Source of the DNA: Phycisphaerales bacterium
GTDB lineage: Bacteria > Planctomycetota > Phycisphaerae > Phycisphaerales > UBA1924
Direction: 5' to 3'
Length of the DNA stretch: 8,672 nucleotides
NCBI GenBank assembly: GCA_019747615.1
Contig: JAIEQQ010000356.1
Coordinates: 1 to 8,672, forward strand
The position numbers were made by a program, and so were the translations under genes. The notes under the pieces were generated by a model. That model was given only the letters and a program-made list of their open reading frames with translations, was not told where the DNA came from and made no database searches. Shown here piece after piece: positions 1 through 6,300 of the stretch (position 1 is the first letter of the stretch; each line of letters opens with the position of its first letter).

Positions 1-1328
1 CCGCCGCGAAGAATCGAGACCGGGTCGGCATCGACGTAGACCGCCCCAGGCGGATCGATGTAGCCGAGACGGCCGGTCTCACTGGTCTCACCCGGCGCGA
101 GCACCGCCTGTGCCTGGAAGCGCCCGTAGAAATCGATCGCCACGCCCGCGAGGGCATCGCCCTGACTCACATCCATCGGCGGCTGCGTGCTCGCCGCGGC
201 GAAGCTGCGGGCGTTGGCCGAGGCATCCCGCAAGGTCCGGAAGCCCTCGTCAAACCCCTGCGCGTTCAAGATCGAGTCGTAGAGCGTCGCGACGCTGCCA
301 CTCAGACGCGGGTCGGCCATTGCGAGCAAACCCGCGTACTCCGGGCGTCGCAGATCGTTCCAACTGCGAGGCTCGCTCAAGCCCACCTGCTTGTGCAGCG
401 GTCGATTGAAGACAATCCCGAAGCCCGAGAGCGCAGCGCCCACCCAGTGCTGCTGATCCGTCGGGCCGCCCTTGGCCCGATCATCTTGATAGAGCTGCCC
501 GACACCGATCTTGTTCTCGCCGAAGATCGCCGCCATCTCGGCATCAGTAAACACCGGGTCCGGCGGTGTGCTGATGCGCACGTTGAACACACGCTCGCAG
601 TCGAGAAGCCGAACGCTGACGTCGACCGATGGCTTTCCTTCGGCCAGCGGCAGCAGCGCCCGTGCACCGCCCTCGATCGCCTTCGTCGGGACACGCATCG
701 TGAGCGTGGTGTTCTTGTCGATCGTCACCTTCGTCTCGATCGATGCAAGCTGGTCGATCGTCGCCGCGTTGATTCCGTCCCGCGGCTTGGCGAGCGTCAC
801 GGTCTGCGGAACCATGTTGGAAACTCGTTCACCGAACGAGACGCCGACCTGCGCACTCACCGTCGCCCCGCGGCTGCGTAGCCGGTCGTGATCGAATGTT
901 CCGCCGCCAAACATGATGTCAAAGTCCGCGTCGCCCGCCTTCATGTCGTTCAGCGTGAGCGCCGGGTCCAACAACTTCTGCGCGCCCGCGGTTGCACGCA
1001 CGTCAGCAATCCGCCGCTGCATCGCGGCCCCATACGTCGCGTCCAAGAGCTTGAGAATCTCGGTCGTTCCGCCGGGCGTGCGGTAGTCAATCTCAACGCC
1101 TTGGCCGTACGTTCGCTGGTGCCAGCGATCAAACGCCTTGGCGAACTCGACGCGGATCTGCTCGATGTGCGGCGTGACGACGATCAGCCGGGCGCGTTCC
1201 TGCTTGGCTCCGGGCGCCGATGGTTCGTCAGCCGCCGCCGCGTTGCGATTGCTCGCGCGATGTGCGAAAAACGGCACGCCGAGGATCACGGCAAACAGCA
1301 CGAGGATGAGAATCTGCGGGCCCTTCAT
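1..1328 (-). CDS. ABC transporter substrate-binding protein, Fe(III)-type family (partial, 3' end off window)
   Basis: The frame is open from the ATG at 1328 to the window edge: 442 codons, C-terminus missing. Residues 4-22 form a hydrophobic segment (ILILVLFAVILGVPFF) that looks like an uncleaved anchor or signal sequence. No lipobox cysteine is present. Residues 47-53 (RLIVVTP) begin the mature domain, followed by the family pattern: a helix that would hold the first lobe (55-72), DFDIMFGGG at 135-143, WVGAALSGFGIVFNR at 295-309, SWNDLRRPEYAG at 322-333, and ADPRLSGSVATLYDSI at 338-353. These resemble the FbpA/spermidine-putrescine class of extracellular binding proteins, which deliver iron or a small ligand to an ABC permease. 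The ligand cannot be read from sequence. Between the FGGG and FGIVFN motifs lies about 110 residues more than I expect for the family. Permease and ATPase genes would probably lie further along this strand, outside the window. An in-frame GTG at 1346 is an alternative start; ATG is preferred because it sits directly before the hydrophobic segment. Confidence 0.85.
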   Translation of the reverse strand, partial: MKGPQILILVLFAVILGVPFFAHRASNRNAAAADEPSAPGAKQERARLIVVTPHIEQIRVEFAKAFDRWHQRTYGQGVEIDYRTPGGTTEILKLLDATYGAAMQRRIADVRATAGAQKLLDPALTLNDMKAGDADFDIMFGGGTFDHDRLRSRGATVSAQVGVSFGERVSNMVPQTVTLAKPRDGINAATIDQLASIETKVTIDKNTTLTMRVPTKAIEGGARALLPLAEGKPSVDVSVRLLDCERVFNVRISTPPDPVFTDAEMAAIFGENKIGVGQLYQDDRAKGGPTDQQHWVGAALSGFGIVFNRPLHKQVGLSEPRSWNDLRRPEYAGLLAMADPRLSGSVATLYDSILNAQGFDEGFRTLRDASANARSFAAASTQPPMDVSQGDALAGVAIDFYGRFQAQAVLAPGETSETGRLGYIDPPGAVYVDADPVSILRG

Positions 1329-1330
1329 TC

Positions 1331-1358
1331 CGGAAGTGTAACGCACATGGCACTTCCG
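1331..1358. promoter_or_regulatory. Perfect 8-bp inverted repeat at the start of the binding-protein gene
   Basis: CGGAAGTG at 1331-1338 is matched exactly by CACTTCCG at 1351-1358, with a 12-nt spacer. The near arm ends two bases from the ATG at 1328. Read as DNA it could be an operator covering the promoter. Read as RNA it would fold next to the start codon and could mask translation initiation. Which applies depends on where transcription starts. It does not resemble a Fur box. Confidence 0.4.
1335..1340 (-). promoter_or_regulatory. Possible -10 box for the binding-protein gene
   Basis: On the minus strand, TACACT (4 of 6 matches to TATAAT) is followed by six bases and then the ATG at 1328. 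There is no good Shine-Dalgarno sequence before this ATG (only GGA directly against it), so a leaderless or nearly leaderless transcript would fit. No clear -35 box is seen at 16-18 bp upstream. The hexamer lies within one arm of the inverted repeat at 1331-1358. This is a weak call. Confidence 0.22.
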
Positions 1359-1459
1359 ACGCGAACAGCCGGTCGCGCCGCCGAACCTCGCGTACTCCGC
1401 CCCGCGTACCGCCCGGCGCGATTGGTCGCCAGCGACGCTTATCGGTGAATCCGGGCGCC

Positions 1460-1472
1460 GCTCCGCCGGAGC
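1460..1472. promoter_or_regulatory. 13-bp perfect palindrome upstream of the SDR gene
   Basis: GCTCCG and CGGAGC flank a single central base at 1466, giving a perfect odd palindrome. It sits where a -35 element would be expected if the -10 hexamer at 1484-1489 is used (17-bp spacing), and no recognisable -35 sequence is present there. It could be a regulator site. In such GC-rich DNA a palindrome of this size may also be chance. Confidence 0.28.
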
Positions 1473-1483
1473 CGCGAACAGCG

Positions 1484-1489
1484 GATAAT
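1484..1489 (+). promoter_or_regulatory. Possible -10 box for the SDR gene (leaderless arrangement)
   Basis: GATAAT matches five of six bases of TATAAT and ends five bases before the GTG start at 1495, so transcription would begin at or next to the start codon. There is no Shine-Dalgarno sequence between it and the GTG, which agrees with leaderless translation. No convincing -35 hexamer is visible. It stands out as an AT-rich hexamer in strongly GC-rich surroundings. Confidence 0.38.
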
Positions 1490-1494
1490 CACGC

Positions 1495-2244
1495 GTGAGC
1501 ACCCAACCCCATCCATCGACCTCACCAAGCTCTCGGCCGGTGGCGATCGTCACCGGCGCATCATCGGGCATCGGGCGCTCCTGCGCTGCCCGACTCGCGG
1601 AGACAGGCCATCGCATGGTGCTCGTATCTCGCGGGCGCGAGGCGCTTGACGCCGTGCTCGCGACGCTCCCGGGCGGCGGACACGTGGTCCACCCGTGCGA
1701 TGTGGCGGACCCGATCGCGGCGCGCCGGATGATCGAGCGTGTAGTCGCGGAAATGGGCCGCGTCGATGTGCTAGTCAACTCTGCGGGCGTTGCGCCGGTG
1801 CGGTCCGTCAGCGAGTCCACACCCGAGCTCACGCGAAGCGTGCTGGCGCTCAACACGGAGGCACCGGCAAATCTAATGCACTTTGCGTGGCCGATCATGA
1901 CGCGTCAGGGGCGGGCCGTCGTGGTCAACATCTCGAGCCTCGCGTCCATCGACCCTTTCGACGGCTTCTATGCGTATGCCGCGAGCAAGGCGGCGCTCAA
2001 CCTGCTCACGCTGGTCGCTGATCGAGAGGGCCAACCGCACGGCGTGCGCTGCTACGCCGTTTGCCCCGGAGCGGTCGAAACGCCGATGCTCCGCGCGATC
2101 GTCTCCACCGACGCGCTGCCAACCACCCAGACGCTCCCGCCGGACGCGATCGCGGAGGTTGTGATGCAGTGCGTTCGAGGCGAGCGACTTGCTGAAGCCG
2201 GCCGCCCAATTATCGTGGCATCGCCAACGCCACCGCCGGAATGA
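1495..2244 (+). CDS. Short-chain dehydrogenase/reductase (SDR), classical type
   Basis: This 249-residue protein has the usual length of a classical SDR, a Rossmann-fold NAD(P)-dependent oxidoreductase. Visible motifs are the cofactor loop TGASSGIG at 20-27, CDV at 68-70 (the adenine-binding Asp), NSAG at 95-98, Asn120 in LALN, catalytic Ser148 in NISSLAS, and catalytic Tyr161 and Lys165 in YAASK. PG at 191-192 is followed by AVETP. Arg47, just after the second strand (VSRGR), favours NADP(H); that is an inference. The substrate cannot be deduced. The C-terminus ends in a Pro-rich run (SPTPPPE). The GTG start lacks a Shine-Dalgarno sequence, but it gives a natural short leader before the first strand (VAIVTG). 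Val16 (GTG) would be too late a start because it leaves no residues before that strand. The gene diverges from the binding-protein gene and converges on the PEP-CTERM gene, so it appears monocistronic. Confidence 0.93.
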   Translation: MSTQPHPSTSPSSRPVAIVTGASSGIGRSCAARLAETGHRMVLVSRGREALDAVLATLPGGGHVVHPCDVADPIAARRMIERVVAEMGRVDVLVNSAGVAPVRSVSESTPELTRSVLALNTEAPANLMHFAWPIMTRQGRAVVVNISSLASIDPFDGFYAYAASKAALNLLTLVADREGQPHGVRCYAVCPGAVETPMLRAIVSTDALPTTQTLPPDAIAEVVMQCVRGERLAEAGRPIIVASPTPPPE

Positions 2245-2294
2245 GCGGGCGAGCACCGGAGTTTCTGCCGAGGCATAGTCATCCGCGCACGAAA

Positions 2295-2322
2295 AAGGCC
2301 GCGAGCATTCGCCCGCGGCCTT
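2295..2322. terminator. Bidirectional intrinsic terminator between convergent genes
   Basis: A 9-bp perfect stem pairs AAGGCCGCG (2295-2303) with CGCGGCCTT (2314-2322) around a 10-nt loop. On the minus strand the stem runs into five Ts (complement of 2292-2296), ideal for ending the PEP-CTERM transcript, whose stop is about 40 bases away. On the plus strand it is followed by TTCTT, a weaker tract, about 50 bases after the SDR stop. The position between two converging genes supports a shared terminator. Confidence 0.85.
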
Positions 2323-2361
2323 CTTGAGTTCGAAATCGTGCCGATCAAATCGGCATCACAA

Positions 2362-2892
2362 TCACGCGCGACGACGACGCGTCGCGGCCAGACCACCGAG
2401 GCTCAAGAGCGCCATCGCGCCGGGGGTGGGGATGGCGGTGTACGTGATGGTCAGAATGCCGGAGGCAACGACCGCGTCGATACCAGTATCGTTGAACGTC
2501 TCGTAGACCGTGACGAAGAGGTCAGTCGTCGTGGTGAACGGGCCGCTGCCGAACAGGCCGAGAACCGGGGCCGATCCGCTTGCCGGACCAAACGTGCCGC
2601 CGCCGTTGAACGTCGAAACTCGGAAGTCCCAGAAGTCGCCGGCGGTGCCATCGTTCACCGAGATGACGAACTCGTTGAGGAAGCTGCCATTCTGGGTGGT
2701 GAACTCGAGGTCCTCGAAGCTGATGGCGGTGATCTGCGAGCCGGCCGGGATGGTGATCGTCGCGGACGTGTTTCCGGCGGCCAAGAATCCGCCGTCGCTC
2801 TGCCAGCCGGTGAGATCCTGCGTGACAAAGTCGGCGTTAGCCGTGCCCGCGAGGGCGGCGAGCGCAAGAGCAGCAATAGCAAACTTCTTCAT
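2362..2892 (-). CDS. Small exported protein with PEP-CTERM-like C-terminal anchor
   Basis: This 176-residue protein is unknown apart from its sorting signals. Residues 1-20 are a clear Sec signal peptide (MKK, then an Ala/Leu core, then the AxA site at ANA before Asp21). Residues 21-153 are Thr/Gly/Phe-rich, contain no Cys, have alternating hydrophobic residues as in a beta-sandwich, and match no enzyme motif I know. The end is a three-part anchor: IPTPG at 154-158, a hydrophobic helix at 159-170, then RRRR at 172-175. This resembles PEP-CTERM, a motif recognised by exosortase in exopolysaccharide-producing bacteria, but with Pro-Thr-Pro-Gly for Pro-Glu-Pro, as is common in Phycisphaerae. It likely ends at the cell surface or in the matrix. 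I chose the ATG at 2892 because AGGAG sits 7 nt before it and the signal peptide starts there. The frame stays open 32 codons further upstream, but that stretch would bury the signal peptide. No exosortase gene is in the window. Confidence 0.88.
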   Translation of the reverse strand: MKKFAIAALALAALAGTANADFVTQDLTGWQSDGGFLAAGNTSATITIPAGSQITAISFEDLEFTTQNGSFLNEFVISVNDGTAGDFWDFRVSTFNGGGTFGPASGSAPVLGLFGSGPFTTTTDLFVTVYETFNDTGIDAVVASGILTITYTAIPTPGAMALLSLGGLAATRRRRA

Positions 2893-2899
2893 TCTCTCT

Positions 2900-2904
2900 C
2901 TCCT
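2900..2904 (-). promoter_or_regulatory. Ribosome binding site of the PEP-CTERM-like gene
   Basis: On the minus strand AGGAG, at the head of a GA-repeat run (AGGAGAGAGAGA), lies 7 nt before the ATG at 2892. It decides the start in favour of the residue that begins the signal peptide, against the longer open frame reaching 2988. Confidence 0.8.
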
Positions 2905-2923
2905 AAATAGTTCATCCGGCCCC

Positions 2924-2937
2924 GTGCCGAAAGGCAC
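2924..2937 (-). other. Short hairpin in the 5' leader of the PEP-CTERM-like gene
   Basis: GTGCC (2924-2928) and GGCAC (2933-2937) pair perfectly around a 4-nt loop, GAAA on the plus strand and TTTC in the likely transcript. It lies about 20 nt upstream of the ribosome binding site. It could stabilise the mRNA 5' end or take part in regulation. No T-tract follows, so it is not an intrinsic terminator. Confidence 0.4.
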
Positions 2938-3154
2938 AAGCAGCGGGACGACAGTCGACGGTACATCAAGAATCCGTAAAGGCCACACTTTCAGCCGCGT
3001 GTGCGTGCATTTCGGGATATTCCGCGCCGGAACGTCCGCTTCTCGGCCCCTGTGTTCGTTTTTTGATTGGATCTCTTACGCTTCGACACCACGATCGCGG
3101 GGATCCGACCGACGCCGGACCACACTCTCAAGATCTTGGGTGCCGCTCGCTCTT

Positions 3155-3205
3155 CCCCCACAACCGACAGCCCCCCACCGGTTGATTTCTCCCCACGCTA
3201 TCCCC
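3155..3205 (-). other. Four long G-runs on the minus strand upstream of smc
   Basis: The plus strand has C-runs at 3155-3159 (5), 3171-3176 (6), 3191-3194 (4) and 3202-3205 (4). On the minus strand these are four G-runs separated by 11, 14 and 7 nt. That meets the run requirement for a G-quadruplex, but the loops are long, so stability is uncertain. The tract overlaps the candidate smc promoter. Confidence 0.3.
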
Positions 3206-3210
3206 ATACT
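3182..3210 (+). promoter_or_regulatory. Candidate sigma-70-type promoter for smc
   Basis: TTGATT (3182-3187, four of six to TTGACA) is separated by exactly 17 bp from CATACT (3205-3210, four of six to TATAAT). Transcription would start near 3217, leaving a leader of about 108 nt before the ATG at 3325. The spacing is ideal but both boxes are moderate matches, and Phycisphaerae promoter consensus is poorly known to me. Confidence 0.35.
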
Positions 3211-3308
3211 TGCTGATTCGACGCCGCCCGTGCCGATCGCGCTGCTTTGACAGCCCGCGGCACACGATTTCACGGCTCACGGACGGGCCGCGCTCTGCGC
3301 GGCGCGAC

Positions 3309-3314
3309 AGGAGG
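3309..3314 (+). promoter_or_regulatory. Ribosome binding site of smc
   Basis: AGGAGG, a full Shine-Dalgarno match, ends 10 nt before the ATG at 3325. Together with the conserved SMC N-terminus that begins at this ATG, it rules out the in-frame TTG at 3247, which would add 26 residues unlike any SMC. Confidence 0.85.
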
Positions 3315-3324
3315 TTGGCTGCCC

Positions 3325-6300
3325 ATGCGATTGCTCAAGCTCACGCTCTCTGGCTTCAAGAGCTTCGCGGACAAGACCGAGTTCCACTTCGATGACGCGA
3401 TCACGTGCATCGTCGGGCCCAACGGCTGCGGCAAGAGCAACGTGGTCGACGCGCTCAAGTGGGTGCTCGGCGAGCGGTCCAGCAAGTCGCTGCGCGGCAC
3501 CGAGATGATCGACTGCATCTTCGCCGGCTCCGCCGGGCGCAAGCCCCTGGGCATGGCGGCCGTCGCGCTCACCTTCGCCAATCCGATCATCACGCGAGAC
3601 TCGATCGCGGAAGTCGCGCTCGCCCCGAGCGAGACCACCGCCCTGGCGGACATCGCAGGTACGGAAGCTGTTTCAATGCCCGCATCCGCCGCGGACGTCG
3701 AACGTGCGGCGGAGATCGCCGACGGGCACTTGGCGGATATCGAATCCAGCGTGCTCAACTTCAACGTGCGCGGCCGGCGCGCGCTGCCGATCGATACCGA
3801 CACGGTCGAGGTCGAGCGCCGCCTCTATCGCGACGGTGCCAGCGAGTACCTCGTCAACGGGCGCAAGGCGCGTCTGAAGGACATCCGCGAGCTGTTCCTG
3901 GATACCGGCGTCGGTGCCGACGCGTATTCGATCATCGAGCAGGGCAAGGTCGACGCGATGCTGCTGGCCTCGCCGCAGGAGCGGCGCACGGTCTTTGAGG
4001 AGGCGGCGGGTGTCGCGAAGTATCGCCAGCGCAAGATCGAGGCGGAGCGGAAGCTGGAGCGGACCGAGTCGAACCTCGTGGTCTGCCGTGAGCAGCTCGA
4101 GTCCACCGATCGGCGCCTGAAAGTTGTGAAGGGGCAGGCTCAGCGTGCGCGTTTGTTCAAGGTGCTCGACGAGGAGCTTCGGGCCCTGCGACTCGTGCTG
4201 GCGCTGGATCAGTTTGACGACCTGCACCAACGGCTCGTCGGGCTCACGAGCCGGCTGACCGAGCTCAGCGACCAGCGTGCCAAGGCCGCCGAGCGGTTGG
4301 CAGAGCTCGAAAGCAGCAAGCACCTTGCCGATCAGCGTCGCCACGACGCCGCCGATGAGCTGCGTCGCGCCGAGGGCGCGTGCCAGAACGCTCGCCACGC
4401 CGAATCATCCGCGATCCAGCGGCAGCGATCGAGCCAAGCGGCGAGCGATGCGACGCGCTCGGGCCTCGAGCGCGACCGCCAGACGCTGGGGGACGTTCAA
4501 CGCCAGCTCGAATCTCTCGCCCAGAGCGAGATCGACACGCGCGACCAGATCGCGGCGCTGGGCGAGCAACTCAGCGAGGCCGAGCGGGCGCTCGCACAGC
4601 TCGGCACCGAGCGCAACACGCTCAACGAGTCCATCAGCGGACTGCGTGCCAAGCTGACGCAGGAGCGTGCCAGCGCGGGGAATATCGATCGCGAGCGAGC
4701 GGGATTGCTCGCCGCGGTGGATCAAGACCAACGGCGCGCCGCGGTGCTCTCGGATCAACTCGGGCGCCTCGGCTCCCGGGCCACGGGCAACCAGAGCGAG
4801 CGAGCCCGCATCGCCGAGCAGCGCGATTCAACCATGCGATCTCGCGACGCCCGACGCCACGCCCACGCGGCCCTCGAAACCCGCGTCGCCGAACTCACCG
4901 AGAACGCCGGCCGTCTGGCGACCGATCGTCGCACACGGGCCAGCCACCTCAGCGAGCTCGATCAGTCGTTCGCTCGCCTTGACTCGCGCCGCGCGACGCT
5001 TCAAGAAATGGTCCAGAGCCGCGCGGGCCTCGGCCAGGCTGTGCGTCGCGTGCTGGAGATGCGACAGGCCTCTGAAGGATTTGCCAGCGTTCGCGGCGTC
5101 CTGAGCGACCTCATCGACGCCCCCGCCGAGCACGCCTCGATCGTCGAACAAGCCCTGGGCAGCAGCCTCCAGTCGCTCGTGGTTGACACGCTCGGCACGA
5201 TTCCCAACCCCAGCGACCTTGAGAAGCTCCCCGGTCGCGTCGGATTCGTCACAATCGCGCCACTGGCACCGATCGATGTCGACGCCGATGCCCGGATCAC
5301 CGAGCGACTGAGCAACGTCCCAAACGTACAACGCGTGCGGGACCTGGCGCGGGTGCGGGCGATCGATGATGCACAGGACTCTTCGCAGCTCTCATCGCTG
5401 CTGGATCGGCTTCTGGGCCGCACGTTCCGCGTGCGGGATCTCGAATCGGCGATGATGGTGGCCGCGCTGCTCGGCGGCGATGCCAGCGCGTGCCGCTTCC
5501 TCTGTGAAGACGGCAGCATCATCGAGCCCGACGGGCGCGTGATGGCCGGGCCGGTCGATGTTGCAGGCGAGAGCGAGGATGCCAGCAGCACGGTCGCTGC
5601 CCCCGGCGTGCTGCAACGGCGCAGCGAACTCGAAGCCCTGGGCACGCAGCTTGATCGCTTGCGGGCCGAGGTCGAATCCGAGCGCACGCAGCTTGCGAGC
5701 GTCGACGCAGAGGCCGCTGCGATCACCGAGGCGCTCACCACCGCCCGGGCGCAGCTCGTGGCCGAACGCCGCTCGCTGGATCAGGACGAATCCAAGCTCG
5801 ATCAGTTGACCCGCGAGACCGAGCGACTGGCCCGCGAGCAAACGGTGCTGAGCGACGAGATCGAGCAACTCACCGAGCGATCGCGCGCCCTGGATCAGGA
5901 GCGGGCGGACTTGAGCGCCAAGGCCGAGCGGTTGCAGCGGCTCTACATCGAGCAGACCGGCGTATGCCACGAGATCGAGCGGCAGATGTCCGGCGTACAG
6001 GCGCAGCTCGATACCGGCTCAGAGCGCATGACGCAGGCGAAAGTCTCCGCCGGCAGGCTCGCCGAGCAGCTCTCCAGCGCTCGTCGCGAACGCCAGCGAT
6101 TGGAGCAGGCGTGTGACGAGCAGCGCCGCCGCATCGGAAATCTCGAACAGTCCGTGCGGGCACGCGAGGGTGCACTCGTCGAGCACAACGCCACCGCCAG
6201 CGAGGCGCTCAAGGACCAGCAGGCCGCTCAGGCGGCGCTGGTGATCGCGTCGGCACAAGAAGCCGCGGCGAGCGAACTGGTGTCCCAACTCTCACGCGAG

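Larger units (their letters stand above)
2893..3324. other. 432-nt divergent intergenic region between PEP-CTERM-like gene and smc
   Basis: I see no protein gene here. The frames open across this stretch have no ribosome binding site and no recognisable product. It holds, in order, the ribosome binding site and leader hairpin of the minus-strand gene, a T6 run near 3059-3064, a C-run tract at 3155-3205, a possible smc promoter at 3182-3210, and the smc ribosome binding site at 3309-3314. I found no convincing sigma-70 or sigma-54 promoter for the PEP-CTERM-like gene. Confidence 0.6.

Noticed and set aside
393..1448. Several plus-strand open frames opposite the substrate-binding protein
   Set aside because: Arg/Ser-rich low-complexity translations without starts supported by ribosome binding sites. 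The minus-strand frame is continuous for 442 codons with family motifs.
2893..2988. 32-residue N-terminal extension of the PEP-CTERM-like protein
   Set aside because: It would place a non-signal sequence before a textbook signal peptide, and the AGGAG site at 2900-2904 serves the ATG at 2892.
3041..3064. T6 run after a weak GC stem as a plus-strand terminator
   Set aside because: The stem is only about four base pairs and no plus-strand gene ends nearby.
2510..3250. 246-codon plus-strand open frame opposite the PEP-CTERM-like gene and across the intergenic region
   Set aside because: No ribosome binding site and no domain-like composition. The opposite strand encodes a protein with a signal peptide and a sorting motif, so this is an antisense shadow of GC-rich coding DNA.
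3247..3324. Upstream TTG start that would lengthen SMC by 26 residues
   Set aside because: SMC proteins begin with the conserved pattern that starts at the ATG at 3325, and a full AGGAGG lies at the right distance before that ATG only.
3673..4398. 241-codon minus-strand open frame in smc
   Set aside because: Leu/Arg-rich reverse of coiled-coil coding sequence. Its neighbouring motifs on the plus strand are unmistakable SMC.
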